Assembly: GCA_964626405.1 (NCBI GenBank)
Contig: CAZVFE010000037.1
Coordinates: forward strand, 1-16,213
Origin: CAZVFE01 sp964626405
Lineage (GTDB): Bacteria; Bacteroidota; Bacteroidia; Cytophagales; Spirosomataceae
Length of the DNA: 16,213 nucleotides
Direction: 5' to 3'
Shown: positions 8,376 to 15,343 of the stretch, piece by piece
Position numbering within the stretch: position 1 is the first letter of the stretch
Layout of the letters: every line of letters begins with the position of its first letter
The notes under the pieces: model-generated
Seen by the model: only the letters and a program-made list of their open reading frames with translations
What the model was told of the DNA's origin: nothing
Databases searched by the model: none
Program-made: the position numbers and the translations under genes

Positions 8376-10316
8376 GTGAGAATTGATGAAAGCACCATAC
8401 AGCAAATTAAATCTGTCGCATCCTTAACAGATGTGATAGGAGATTATGTGTCTTTAAAAAAGAAAGGTGCAAATTTTTGGGCATGTTGTCCTTTTCACGG
8501 AGAAAAAACACCTTCTTTCTCTATTTCCCCTTCAAAGGGCATTTATAAATGTTTTGGCTGTGGCAAGTCAGGTGATTCTATTCGTTTCATCATGGATATT
8601 GAAGGTATTAATTATGGTGAAGCACTTCGTCAATTAGCCAAAAAATATGGAATTGATATTCAAGAAGAGGAATTTTCGGATGAACAATTGATTCGTCAGA
8701 ACGAAAGGGAATCCTTATTGATTCTTTTGGAACATGCCAAGAACTTTTTTGTAAATCAGTTAAAAAATACGGATGAAGGAAAATCAATTGGTTTGTCCTA
8801 TTTAAAGGAAAGAGGCTTTTCGCAGTCGACAATCGATGCTTTTGACTTAGGATATTCCCCGGAAGCTTGGGATGCCCTAAAAATAGATATTGAATCAAAG
8901 GGTTTTAATGAAAAAATCATCGAGGAATCAGGTTTGCTGACACAAAAAAATGAGAAGGGGAATCAATTTGACCGTTTTAGGGCTAGAGTAATATTTCCAA
9001 TTCATAATGTTTCAGGTAAAGTGATTGCCTTTGGAGGAAGAATTTTAAAATCAGATGGAAAGGCCGCTAAATATTTAAATTCTCCAGAGTCAGACGTATA
9101 TCATAAATCAAAAATAGTTTATGGTATTTCTCAGGCTAAATCTTCTATTCGTACGGAAGATAAATGCTATTTAGTAGAGGGTTATACAGATGTGATTTCT
9201 CTACATCAAGGAGGAATTCATAATGTAGTCGCTTCATCAGGTACTTCCTTAACCCAAGATCAAATTCGATTAATTGCTCGTTTTACGAATAATATTTATG
9301 TCCTCTACGATGGGGATATGGCAGGTATAAAGGCTGCTTTGAGGGGGATGGAATTGATTTTGGCTGAAGGTTTATCAGTTCATTTAGTCGTATTTCCAGA
9401 TGGTGATGATCCGGATAGTTTTATAAGAAAAGTAGGAGAGGAGAAATTTAATGAATTTGTAAGTTCAAATGCCAAAGATTTTCTAAGTTTTCAGGCAGAT
9501 TTATTAATGAAGGAAGCTGGAAAAGATCCTTTTAAGATTTCTGAAGTAATTAAAGAAATGGTACAGAGTATTTCTGTGATTCCAGATGCTATTCAAAGAG
9601 AAATTTTCGTAAAGAAAACTGCTGGTTTAGTTGGAATTTCAGAGGATGTTTTATTAGGGGAATTAAATAAAAAAACCCTCAATAATTATAAAAAGGCTGT
9701 AAAAGATCAATCTTTAGAAGATATAAAAATTCCAGAAAATCAAAACTCTGGTTTGCAAGAAAAACCATTAATAGATTCAAATTCAAATTTATATTACCAA
9801 GAATTAGAATGTATTCGACTGGTTGTATGTTTTGGCAATATGGAAATTTCCCCTGTTGCGGAACCTGGAAGGACAGTCCTAGATCATATTCAAGATGAAT
9901 TGGAGGATTTTACTTTTGAAAATTCTTTATTTCAAAAAGTTTGGGAATTTGGATTGGCGAGAAAAAATGCGAATCAAGATTATTCATTAAAAACCTATTT
10001 ACACGAATCAAATCCAGAGATTCAAGAATTAAGTATTAATCTCTCTGCTGAAAAATACCAACTTTCTCCTGTTTGGAAAGATAAGCATGAAATTTTCACT
10101 CCAGAAGAAACCCAATTATTAGAGGATTTAGTTTTTAAAAATAGTTTAAGATTGAAGAAAACGAAAATCGATTTAGAAATTGAGGAAATTCTTGTAAATC
10201 TTAAGAATGAGACGAATGAAAAAACGCTCCAAGAGTACATGGAGCGCTTTGTCGATTTAAAAGAGATTCAAACAAATGTTTCTAAAATCCTCGGTAGAGT
10301 CATTGAAAACCGTTAA
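8376..10316 (+). CDS. dnaG: DNA primase, GTG start
   Basis: Makes RNA primers for DNA replication. The 646 residues show the CHC2 zinc ribbon with C38/H41 and C59/C62. The RNA polymerase domain follows, containing the RFRARVIFPI block (200-209) and FGGR (219-222). The TOPRIM part has E268 in LVEGYTD, D312/D314 in YDGD and D342 in PDGDDPDSF. The C-terminal part (about 440-646) is less conserved and matches the position of the DnaB-binding domain. The start is a GTG: the next residues, RIDESTIQQIKSVASL, align with the conserved primase N terminus, and no in-frame ATG occurs before residue 73, which is past the zinc ribbon. A TAAATTTC box at 8355-8362 resembles a Bacteroidota -7 element, with no well-spaced -33. 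The stop lies 10 bp from a convergent gene, and a minus-strand terminator is embedded near codons 615-624. Confidence 0.97.
   Translation: MRIDESTIQQIKSVASLTDVIGDYVSLKKKGANFWACCPFHGEKTPSFSISPSKGIYKCFGCGKSGDSIRFIMDIEGINYGEALRQLAKKYGIDIQEEEFSDEQLIRQNERESLLILLEHAKNFFVNQLKNTDEGKSIGLSYLKERGFSQSTIDAFDLGYSPEAWDALKIDIESKGFNEKIIEESGLLTQKNEKGNQFDRFRARVIFPIHNVSGKVIAFGGRILKSDGKAAKYLNSPESDVYHKSKIVYGISQAKSSIRTEDKCYLVEGYTDVISLHQGGIHNVVASSGTSLTQDQIRLIARFTNNIYVLYDGDMAGIKAALRGMELILAEGLSVHLVVFPDGDDPDSFIRKVGEEKFNEFVSSNAKDFLSFQADLLMKEAGKDPFKISEVIKEMVQSISVIPDAIQREIFVKKTAGLVGISEDVLLGELNKKTLNNYKKAVKDQSLEDIKIPENQNSGLQEKPLIDSNSNLYYQELECIRLVVCFGNMEISPVAEPGRTVLDHIQDELEDFTFENSLFQKVWEFGLARKNANQDYSLKTYLHESNPEIQELSINLSAEKYQLSPVWKDKHEIFTPEETQLLEDLVFKNSLRLKKTKIDLEIEEILVNLKNETNEKTLQEYMERFVDLKEIQTNVSKILGRVIENR
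10219..10246 (-). terminator. Minus-strand intrinsic terminator inside the dnaG 3' end
   Basis: Read on the minus strand, a 7-bp GC-rich perfect stem (CGCTCCA / TGGAGCG, plus-strand arms 10225-10231 and 10240-10246) with an 8-base loop is followed at once by six T (10219-10224). It begins about 80 bases past the stop of the minus-strand sugar isomerase gene. This is the expected place for the end of that operon, whose intergenic space to dnaG is only 10 bp. On the plus strand the hairpin has no proper T tract. Confidence 0.6.
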
Positions 10317-10326
10317 GAACTACGAG

Positions 10327-11379
10327 TTAAATTCCTAAAATTTTCTTATTCAATTCTATATCTGCTCCACCTCCAGCGAAATCATCAAATACTTTTGAAG
10401 TTGCTTGAATAATATGTTGAGCAATAAATGGAGCTCCTTCTGTGGCTCCTTGAACAGGATCTTTAATGGCACATTCCCATTCTAAAACAGCCCAACCATC
10501 GTAACCGTATTGGGTTAATTTAGAAAATATGCTCTTGAAATCAACCTGACCATCTCCTAAAGATCTAAATCTTCCGGCACGATTAACCCAAGATTGATAT
10601 CCTCCATAAACACCTTGTCTTCCTGTAGGATTGAATTCTGCATCCTTCACATGGAACATTTTTATTCTATCATGATATAAATCGATATATTCTAAATAGT
10701 TAAGACATTGTAGAACAAAATGGGATGGGTCATATAATAAATTAGCTCTTTTATGTCCTTTTACTTTTTCTAAGAACATTTCAAAAGTTACGCCATCATG
10801 TAAATCTTCACCAGGATGAATTTCATAACAAACATCAACACCACATTCGTCGAAATAATTCAGGATGGGTAACCATCTTTTTGCTAATTCTTCAAAACCT
10901 TGATCAACTAAACCTGCTGGTCTTTGAGGCCAAGGATAAACCGTATGCCACATCAATGCACCAGAAAAAGTAGCATGTGCTTTTAATCCAAAGTTTTCAG
11001 ACGCTTTTGCGGCATATTTTAATTGTTGTACGGCCCATTCGGTTCTAGCTTTTGGATTTCCTTTTACGGAATCAGGTGCGAAACCATCAAATCCAGCATC
11101 ATATGCAGGATTTACAGCAACTAATTGTCCTTGAAGGTGAGTTGATAATTCTGTAATTTCAACTCCTTTATCTTTTAGTTTGCCTTTGTATTCATCTGCA
11201 TAGGTTTTAGATTCAGCAGCTAATTGTAAATCAATTGCACGAGGATCCCATGTAGGAATTTGTACCCCTTTATAACCTAAACCAGCTACCCAATCTGTAA
11301 TGGTATCAATTGAATTAAATGGTGCGGCATCATCCATGAATTGCGCTAAAAATATAGCAGGTCCTTTAATCGTTTTCAT
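10327..11379 (-). CDS. Sugar phosphate isomerase/epimerase family TIM-barrel enzyme
   Basis: Belongs to the xylose-isomerase-like TIM-barrel (AP endonuclease family 2) superfamily of metal-dependent enzymes acting on sugars, keto-sugars or inositols. Likely metal and active-site residues in the 350 residues are E186 and H188 in YEIHPGED, D217 and H220 in LYDPSHF, H243 in FHVKDAEF and E300 or E302 in AVLEWE. SLGDGQVDF (273-281) is also a common block in this group. There is no signal peptide, so the enzyme is cytosolic. It is the last gene of the minus-strand cassette, 25 bp after a Gfo/Idh/MocA gene, so it probably acts with the two dehydrogenases on a shared intermediate. Relatives include epimerases, dehydratases (IolE, IolI) and lyases acting on 3-keto-glycosides; the reaction here is not determined. 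The family call is firm, the function is not. Confidence 0.88.
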   Translation of the reverse strand: MKTIKGPAIFLAQFMDDAAPFNSIDTITDWVAGLGYKGVQIPTWDPRAIDLQLAAESKTYADEYKGKLKDKGVEITELSTHLQGQLVAVNPAYDAGFDGFAPDSVKGNPKARTEWAVQQLKYAAKASENFGLKAHATFSGALMWHTVYPWPQRPAGLVDQGFEELAKRWLPILNYFDECGVDVCYEIHPGEDLHDGVTFEMFLEKVKGHKRANLLYDPSHFVLQCLNYLEYIDLYHDRIKMFHVKDAEFNPTGRQGVYGGYQSWVNRAGRFRSLGDGQVDFKSIFSKLTQYGYDGWAVLEWECAIKDPVQGATEGAPFIAQHIIQATSKVFDDFAGGGADIELNKKILGI

Positions 11380-11381
11380 AA

Positions 11382-11409
11382 TTTAAACTTATTTATTGCT
11401 CGGTTTAAA
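11382..11409. repeat. Intercistronic inverted repeat overlapping a stop codon
   Basis: TTTAAAC (11382-11388) and GTTTAAA (11403-11409) form a 7-bp inverted repeat with a 14-base spacer. It fills the gap between the Gfo/Idh/MocA stop (minus, 11405-11407) and the isomerase start (11379). It is AT-rich, so any mRNA hairpin would be weak. It may affect translation coupling or be chance in AT-rich DNA. Confidence 0.3.
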
Positions 11410-12550
11410 CATTTACCCAAGCTTGTTTTCTTGTCGATTCTAATATTCTTTCACAAATTAATAATTCTCTATATCCATCTTCAAATGTTGGGAAGCTAGG
11501 ATTTTCTGGTTGTTTTCCTGCCTCTATGGCTGCATAAACTTCCTTGAATAATTGCTTTGAGGTATCAGGGAAACCTTCGTTATGTCCACCCGGGAAGGAA
11601 ATAATTCCAGCCGCTGCTGAATTAGCTAAAGATGGATCTTTTAATAAAACTTCATTTGCCTTATCTCTATGGCCCATCCATAATTCGTTTGGCGATTCAG
11701 AATTAAAACAAAATGCTTTTTTAGATCCAGAGATTTCCAATTTAAGCTGATTTTTTCTACCTGCTGCAACTTGTGAAACGGTAATGGAACCAGTATTTCC
11801 ATTATCAAAACGTAATAAAACGTTTGCTGTATCTTCTGTATTGATTTCTACATCTGCATAATCTTCAGGAGTAAGCATTTTACCTGAATAAGTTTCAATT
11901 GGTTTTAAAGGCTTTTTACGGATTTTATGAACGGTATTAAAATCAGCCATTACTTGAGTTGTTTTTAGGCCTGTAATATATTCAATGATATCCATTAAAT
12001 GTGAGCCGATATCCGCAATTGCTCGTGAGTCCCCCGATTTATCTGGTTCTAATCTCCAATTATAATCTGTATTATAATACAACCAATCTTGAAGATAAGA
12101 TCCTAAAACCGTAAAGATTTCACCTAATTCTCCACTTTCTCTAGCTGCTTTCATTTGGCGAACCATCGGGTAATATCTCAAATTGAAATGAACTGCATTA
12201 ACTAAACCTGATTTTTTAGCAATTTCTACTAATTCCTCTGCTTCATGCAAATCTTTGGCCAAAGGTTTTTCGCAAACCACATGTTTTCCTGCCTCTAATG
12301 CTGCCTTGGATTGTGAATAATGCAAGAAATTAGGCGTGCAAATATGAACTGCCTGAATTTCTTCCACTTTTAACATATCCTCAAAAGTATATCCTTTTGG
12401 AATACCTAATTGGGCTGCTTTTGTATCTGCTAATTCTTGATTTACCTCACATAGAGCAACTACTTCTACATTTGGTAATCTTCTTAGGGCCTCAATATGT
12501 GCAGGACCAATAAATCCTGTTCCCACCACGGCAACTTTAATCTTGTTCAT
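11405..12550 (-). CDS. Gfo/Idh/MocA family oxidoreductase (first of two)
   Basis: NAD(P)-dependent dehydrogenase or reductase of the glucose-fructose oxidoreductase / inositol dehydrogenase / MocA family. The N-terminal Rossmann fold shows a canonical GTGFIG (10-15) directly after the first strand, then CTPNFLH (71-77) and the family EKP motif with catalytic K95 (94-96). The C-terminal alpha/beta domain carries DIGSH (180-184), where D180 and H184 are the usual substrate-side pair. Length (381) is normal. There is no signal peptide or Tat motif, so it is cytosolic. It lies 11 bp after the second Gfo/Idh/MocA gene and 25 bp before the isomerase-like gene, in one apparent operon. Likely substrates are a sugar, inositol or sugar acid oxidised or reduced at one hydroxyl or keto group; nothing in the sequence fixes which. 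Confidence 0.9.
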   Translation of the reverse strand: MNKIKVAVVGTGFIGPAHIEALRRLPNVEVVALCEVNQELADTKAAQLGIPKGYTFEDMLKVEEIQAVHICTPNFLHYSQSKAALEAGKHVVCEKPLAKDLHEAEELVEIAKKSGLVNAVHFNLRYYPMVRQMKAARESGELGEIFTVLGSYLQDWLYYNTDYNWRLEPDKSGDSRAIADIGSHLMDIIEYITGLKTTQVMADFNTVHKIRKKPLKPIETYSGKMLTPEDYADVEINTEDTANVLLRFDNGNTGSITVSQVAAGRKNQLKLEISGSKKAFCFNSESPNELWMGHRDKANEVLLKDPSLANSAAAGIISFPGGHNEGFPDTSKQLFKEVYAAIEAGKQPENPSFPTFEDGYRELLICERILESTRKQAWVNV

Positions 12551-12561
12551 TTTTTATATTT

Positions 12562-13758
12562 TTAAATTGTAAATTTAGTCCACTTAGTATTTTCATCTTG
12601 TGCAGATTTTACTACATTGGCGATGAATGCCATTCCCCTAATTCCTTCATCAATTCCTGGGAAATCATAAATTGGGTCATGTGGTTTGCCATCCATTCTA
12701 TTTCTCAATGCCATTGCAAAATTCCGATAGATATTTCCAAAAGTTTCAATATATCCTTCAGGATGACCTGCTGGTTGTCTTGAATGTGCACCAGCATTTG
12801 GAGAAAGTGACCCAACATTGGTACGGATCATTTTAGCCCCATCATCTCTAGTTTTAAATATTAAGGTATTTGGTTCCATTTGCTTCCAAACTAAACCTGC
12901 TTTGGTTCCATAAATTCGAATATTCAAATCATTTTCCTCCCCATTGCAAATTTGAGAACAATGTAATACGCCTTTTGCTCCGTTTTTATATCGAATTAAA
13001 ATATTGGCATCATCATCCAATTTTCTTCCCTCCACAAATATGGTTAAATCAGCACAGATTGAATCAATTTCTAAACCAGTAATATATTCTACCAGGTTTT
13101 CGGCATGAGTTCCAATATCACCTACAGAACCTGCTGCACCACATCTCTCAGGGTCAGTTCTCCAGTCAGCTTGTTTTTGTCCGGTTGCTTCAACCAAATC
13201 AATTAACCAGCCTTGTGGGTACTCAACAATTACTTTTCTTATTTCTCCAATTTCCCCAGAATCAACTAAATATTTGGCTTCTTTCACCATCGGATATCCA
13301 GTATAATTATGGGTTAAAACATACATTAAACCTGATTTGTCGACAATCTCTTTTAAAGCCTTTGCTTCTTCAAGATTTAAAGTAGCTGGTTTATCACTCA
13401 CTACATGAAATCCATTTTCCAAGGCCATTTTGGCAGCTGGGAAATGCACATGATTCGGTGTAACGATTGAAACAAAATCCATTCTTTCTCCCTCTGGCAA
13501 TTGCTTTTCTTTTTCAATCATTTCAGCATAAGATCCATAAACCCTTTCTGGATTTAAATATAAGGCCTCCCCAGTTTCTTTTGATTTTTCTGGGGAAGAA
13601 GAAAATGCTCCGCATACCAATTCAATCTCTCCATCCAATTGTGCACCTCTTCTGTGTACTGCACCAATGAAAGCATCTAAACTTCCACCAATCATTCCCA
13701 TTTTTATCTTTCTATTCGTGGATTTTCCTGCTTTACTAGAAGTTCCTCCTTGTATCAT
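12562..13758 (-). CDS. Gfo/Idh/MocA family oxidoreductase (second, divergent type)
   Basis: A second family member, clearly different from its neighbour and probably acting on another step or stereocentre of the same pathway. About 18 polar, Lys/Ser-rich residues precede the Rossmann fold. Its dinucleotide loop reads GMIGGSLDAF (21-30), lacking the third glycine of the usual GxGxxG and carrying D28 there. The EKP motif is DKP with K123 (122-124), and DIGTH (214-218) supplies D214 and H218. The segment FIGAVHRRGA (30-39) marks the subgroup. Length is 398. A later start at M20 is possible, but it would leave almost nothing before the first strand. The leader holds a TAnnTTTG box (see the promoter entry). 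It is the first gene after the terminator that follows the transporter, so it may be transcribed separately from it. Confidence 0.88.
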   Translation of the reverse strand: MIQGGTSSKAGKSTNRKIKMGMIGGSLDAFIGAVHRRGAQLDGEIELVCGAFSSSPEKSKETGEALYLNPERVYGSYAEMIEKEKQLPEGERMDFVSIVTPNHVHFPAAKMALENGFHVVSDKPATLNLEEAKALKEIVDKSGLMYVLTHNYTGYPMVKEAKYLVDSGEIGEIRKVIVEYPQGWLIDLVEATGQKQADWRTDPERCGAAGSVGDIGTHAENLVEYITGLEIDSICADLTIFVEGRKLDDDANILIRYKNGAKGVLHCSQICNGEENDLNIRIYGTKAGLVWKQMEPNTLIFKTRDDGAKMIRTNVGSLSPNAGAHSRQPAGHPEGYIETFGNIYRNFAMALRNRMDGKPHDPIYDFPGIDEGIRGMAFIANVVKSAQDENTKWTKFTI

Positions 13759-13782
13759 AGTTTTTGTTTAGTTTAATGGTTA

Positions 13783-13790
13783 CAAAAATA
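13783..13790 (-). promoter_or_regulatory. Candidate -7 element upstream of the divergent Gfo/Idh/MocA gene
   Basis: On the minus strand this reads TATTTTTG, a perfect TAnnTTTG, the Bacteroidota -7 consensus. It lies 24 bases before the ATG at 13758, giving a short leader. No TTG is seen at the expected -33 position, which falls in the terminator hairpin. The AT-rich context makes chance matches common. Confidence 0.3.
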
Positions 13791-13792
13791 AT

Positions 13793-13821
13793 AAAAAAAG
13801 GTGGATTTTAGTCCACCTTTT
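13793..13821 (-). terminator. Intrinsic terminator after the MFS transporter gene
   Basis: A perfect 10-bp stem (AAAAGGTGGA at 13796-13805 and TCCACCTTTT at 13812-13821) with a 6-base loop lies 26 bases after the transporter stop. Read on the minus strand it runs into a T-rich tail (about 13783-13799, broken only by a few A). It should end or attenuate transporter transcription before the two dehydrogenase genes. The plus-strand tail is only TTTTAAT. Confidence 0.8.
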
Positions 13822-13847
13822 AATCATAAATTACGATTCATTAATCA

Positions 13848-15053
13848 TTAAGCTGTTCTTCTTCTCATAAAAATATAAAGAATTCCGAATGCTACAATTA
13901 GAATTAAAGGGAAGGTAGTCATATTGCCTAAAGCAATTTTTCCTGCAGCTAAATTTGCAGCTGCACCTTCTAATCCTTCAGCACTAACCTTTACCTTAGC
14001 TTCATCTATCCATCCACCTATAATTGGCTGGAAAATTGAGGAAGAGAACATTCCCATTCCACCTACTAAAGATAATCCTAAAGCACCTGATTCAGGAATA
14101 TTTTCTCCTACAAAGCCAAGCATGTTTGGCCAGAAATAACAAATTCCCAAACCATAAACAATTGTTGCTAAGTACAACATATTTCCTTCTAATTGAGTCA
14201 TTAAATATAATCCTGCAAAAGCGAATATTGCAGAACCTAATAATACTCCGGTAGTATTTAATTTCTTTACAATTGGTCCTCCAAAATATCTTCCAATTGC
14301 CATTACACCTGTTGCTAATGCTAAGATCAACATAGGAGATGCACCTGCATTTTCAAGTATTGGACCTACCCAGTTTTGTGGACCAAATTCTGAAATTGCT
14401 GTTAAAGCCATTAAAGCAAAGATGATTAAAAATAAAGGATTTAGCATAGCTTTAAAATTAGCTCCAAGTGAACTTGCCTCCTTTGCAGGTTTTGGGAAAG
14501 ATTGACCCCAAAACATTACAAAATAAATGATTGTTGGAATCATTATGAACCAAATTTGTTGCTGCCAATGGAATCCAATATCTGTCATTAATTTAGATAA
14601 TAATGAGCCTAATACGATTCCTCCTGGAAACCACATATGGAATCTATTCAGCATTTTATTGAAATCATTTCCTGAATATGAATCAGCTATCATCGGATTA
14701 CAAGCTGCTTCCGTACAACCATTTCCAATTCCAATCAATAAGGTTGATAATAATAAAACCTCATAAGAAGAAGAAAAAATTGTAAGAACTATCCCTAATG
14801 TATGGGATACAAATGCCACCTGCATGATGGTTTTTGGACCAATTGAGGTGTAAAAAATTCCTCCTAAAATCATGGCAATTGGGAAACCTAAAAACCACAT
14901 TTGGTTTATGGTTCCTAATTGAGTAGCATTTAGCATTAATTCATCCCCAATTTGAGTTAAAATACCTGCTCTTATACTAAAAGAAAAGGCAGTTGTGATT
15001 AATGCAAAACAAGATGCATAAAATAGCCTATTGGCGTTAACTGATTGATTCAT
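13848..15053 (-). CDS. MFS transporter, probably for a sugar or sugar derivative
   Basis: Inner-membrane major facilitator superfamily transporter of 401 residues, with hydrophobic segments consistent with 12 helices. The first spans about 10-28. GPKT (72-75) sits at the loop 2-3 position, and an RYFGGP block (255-260) lies in the second half. NPMIADSY and NRFHMWFPGG (119-145), together with SEFGPQNWVGPIL (221-233), resemble the fucose-permease-like (FHS) sugar transporters. The loop before the last helix (about 350-378) is unusually long and Ala/Gly/Lys-rich. It ends in MRRRTA. It is followed in the same orientation by two sugar-type dehydrogenases and an isomerase-like enzyme, which suggests it imports their substrate, although a terminator separates it from them. 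The specific substrate is not known. Confidence 0.87.
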   Translation of the reverse strand: MNQSVNANRLFYASCFALITTAFSFSIRAGILTQIGDELMLNATQLGTINQMWFLGFPIAMILGGIFYTSIGPKTIMQVAFVSHTLGIVLTIFSSSYEVLLLSTLLIGIGNGCTEAACNPMIADSYSGNDFNKMLNRFHMWFPGGIVLGSLLSKLMTDIGFHWQQQIWFIMIPTIIYFVMFWGQSFPKPAKEASSLGANFKAMLNPLFLIIFALMALTAISEFGPQNWVGPILENAGASPMLILALATGVMAIGRYFGGPIVKKLNTTGVLLGSAIFAFAGLYLMTQLEGNMLYLATIVYGLGICYFWPNMLGFVGENIPESGALGLSLVGGMGMFSSSIFQPIIGGWIDEAKVKVSAEGLEGAAANLAAGKIALGNMTTFPLILIVAFGILYIFMRRRTA

Positions 15054-15343
15054 AATGTAGTTGTAGTTTTATTTAAGGATTAAATTCAATAAATAGGTTT
15101 TTTAATCTTCAATTATAAATAATTTTTTTGGAATTAAGAAATTATATGTATATTCGAGAAGGAAAATTCTAACCATTAAATCTTATGACTCCCAAATTAC
15201 CCTTCTTTCTCGATTTTTATTTAGCGCATTTTATGTAGTTGGTTATATTTATTATTGTACGTTGACTTGTTAACGTAAATTAGTGTTAGTGATTATTTTA
15301 AAGGTCAGGAATTTTTTCTGACCTTTTTTTTTAATTTTACTGA
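15054..15343. other. 290-bp gene-free divergent intergenic region
   Basis: No convincing ORF lies between the divergent transporter and isomerase genes. It holds an imperfect hairpin TCGAGAA (15154-15160) / TTCTCGA (15207-15213) followed by a short T run. It also holds an inverted repeat TACGTT(N8)AACGTA (15258-15277) that could be an operator, and a strong plus-strand terminator (15300-15332). Promoters must lie here for both genes, but no element fits the Bacteroidota consensus at both -33 and -7. A small RNA ending at the terminator is possible. Confidence 0.5.
15300..15332 (+). terminator. Strong intrinsic terminator just before the PPIase start codon
   Basis: A 9-bp stem AAAGGTCAG (15300-15308) / CTGACCTTT (15318-15326) with a 9-base loop runs into nine consecutive T (15324-15332) on the plus strand. 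The next start codon is 11 bases further. No annotated plus-strand gene ends upstream of it. It is therefore either the end of a small RNA, a leader attenuator, or a boundary against read-through. Confidence 0.75.

Noticed and set aside
10022..10240. Minus-strand ORF over the dnaG 3' end, containing the embedded hairpin
   Set aside because: It lies fully inside dnaG on the opposite strand, has no family resemblance, and would be expected from an AT-rich gene by chance.
13467..13670. Plus-strand ORF opposite the second Gfo/Idh/MocA gene (similar ones at 12598-12783 and 12870-13385)
   Set aside because: All are opposite a well-conserved coding region and show no domain, signal or spacing that supports a gene.
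15078..15107. GATTAAA / TTTAATC inverted repeat near the transporter start
   Set aside because: Seven AT-rich pairs with a 16-base loop are too likely by chance in this sequence to support a feature.
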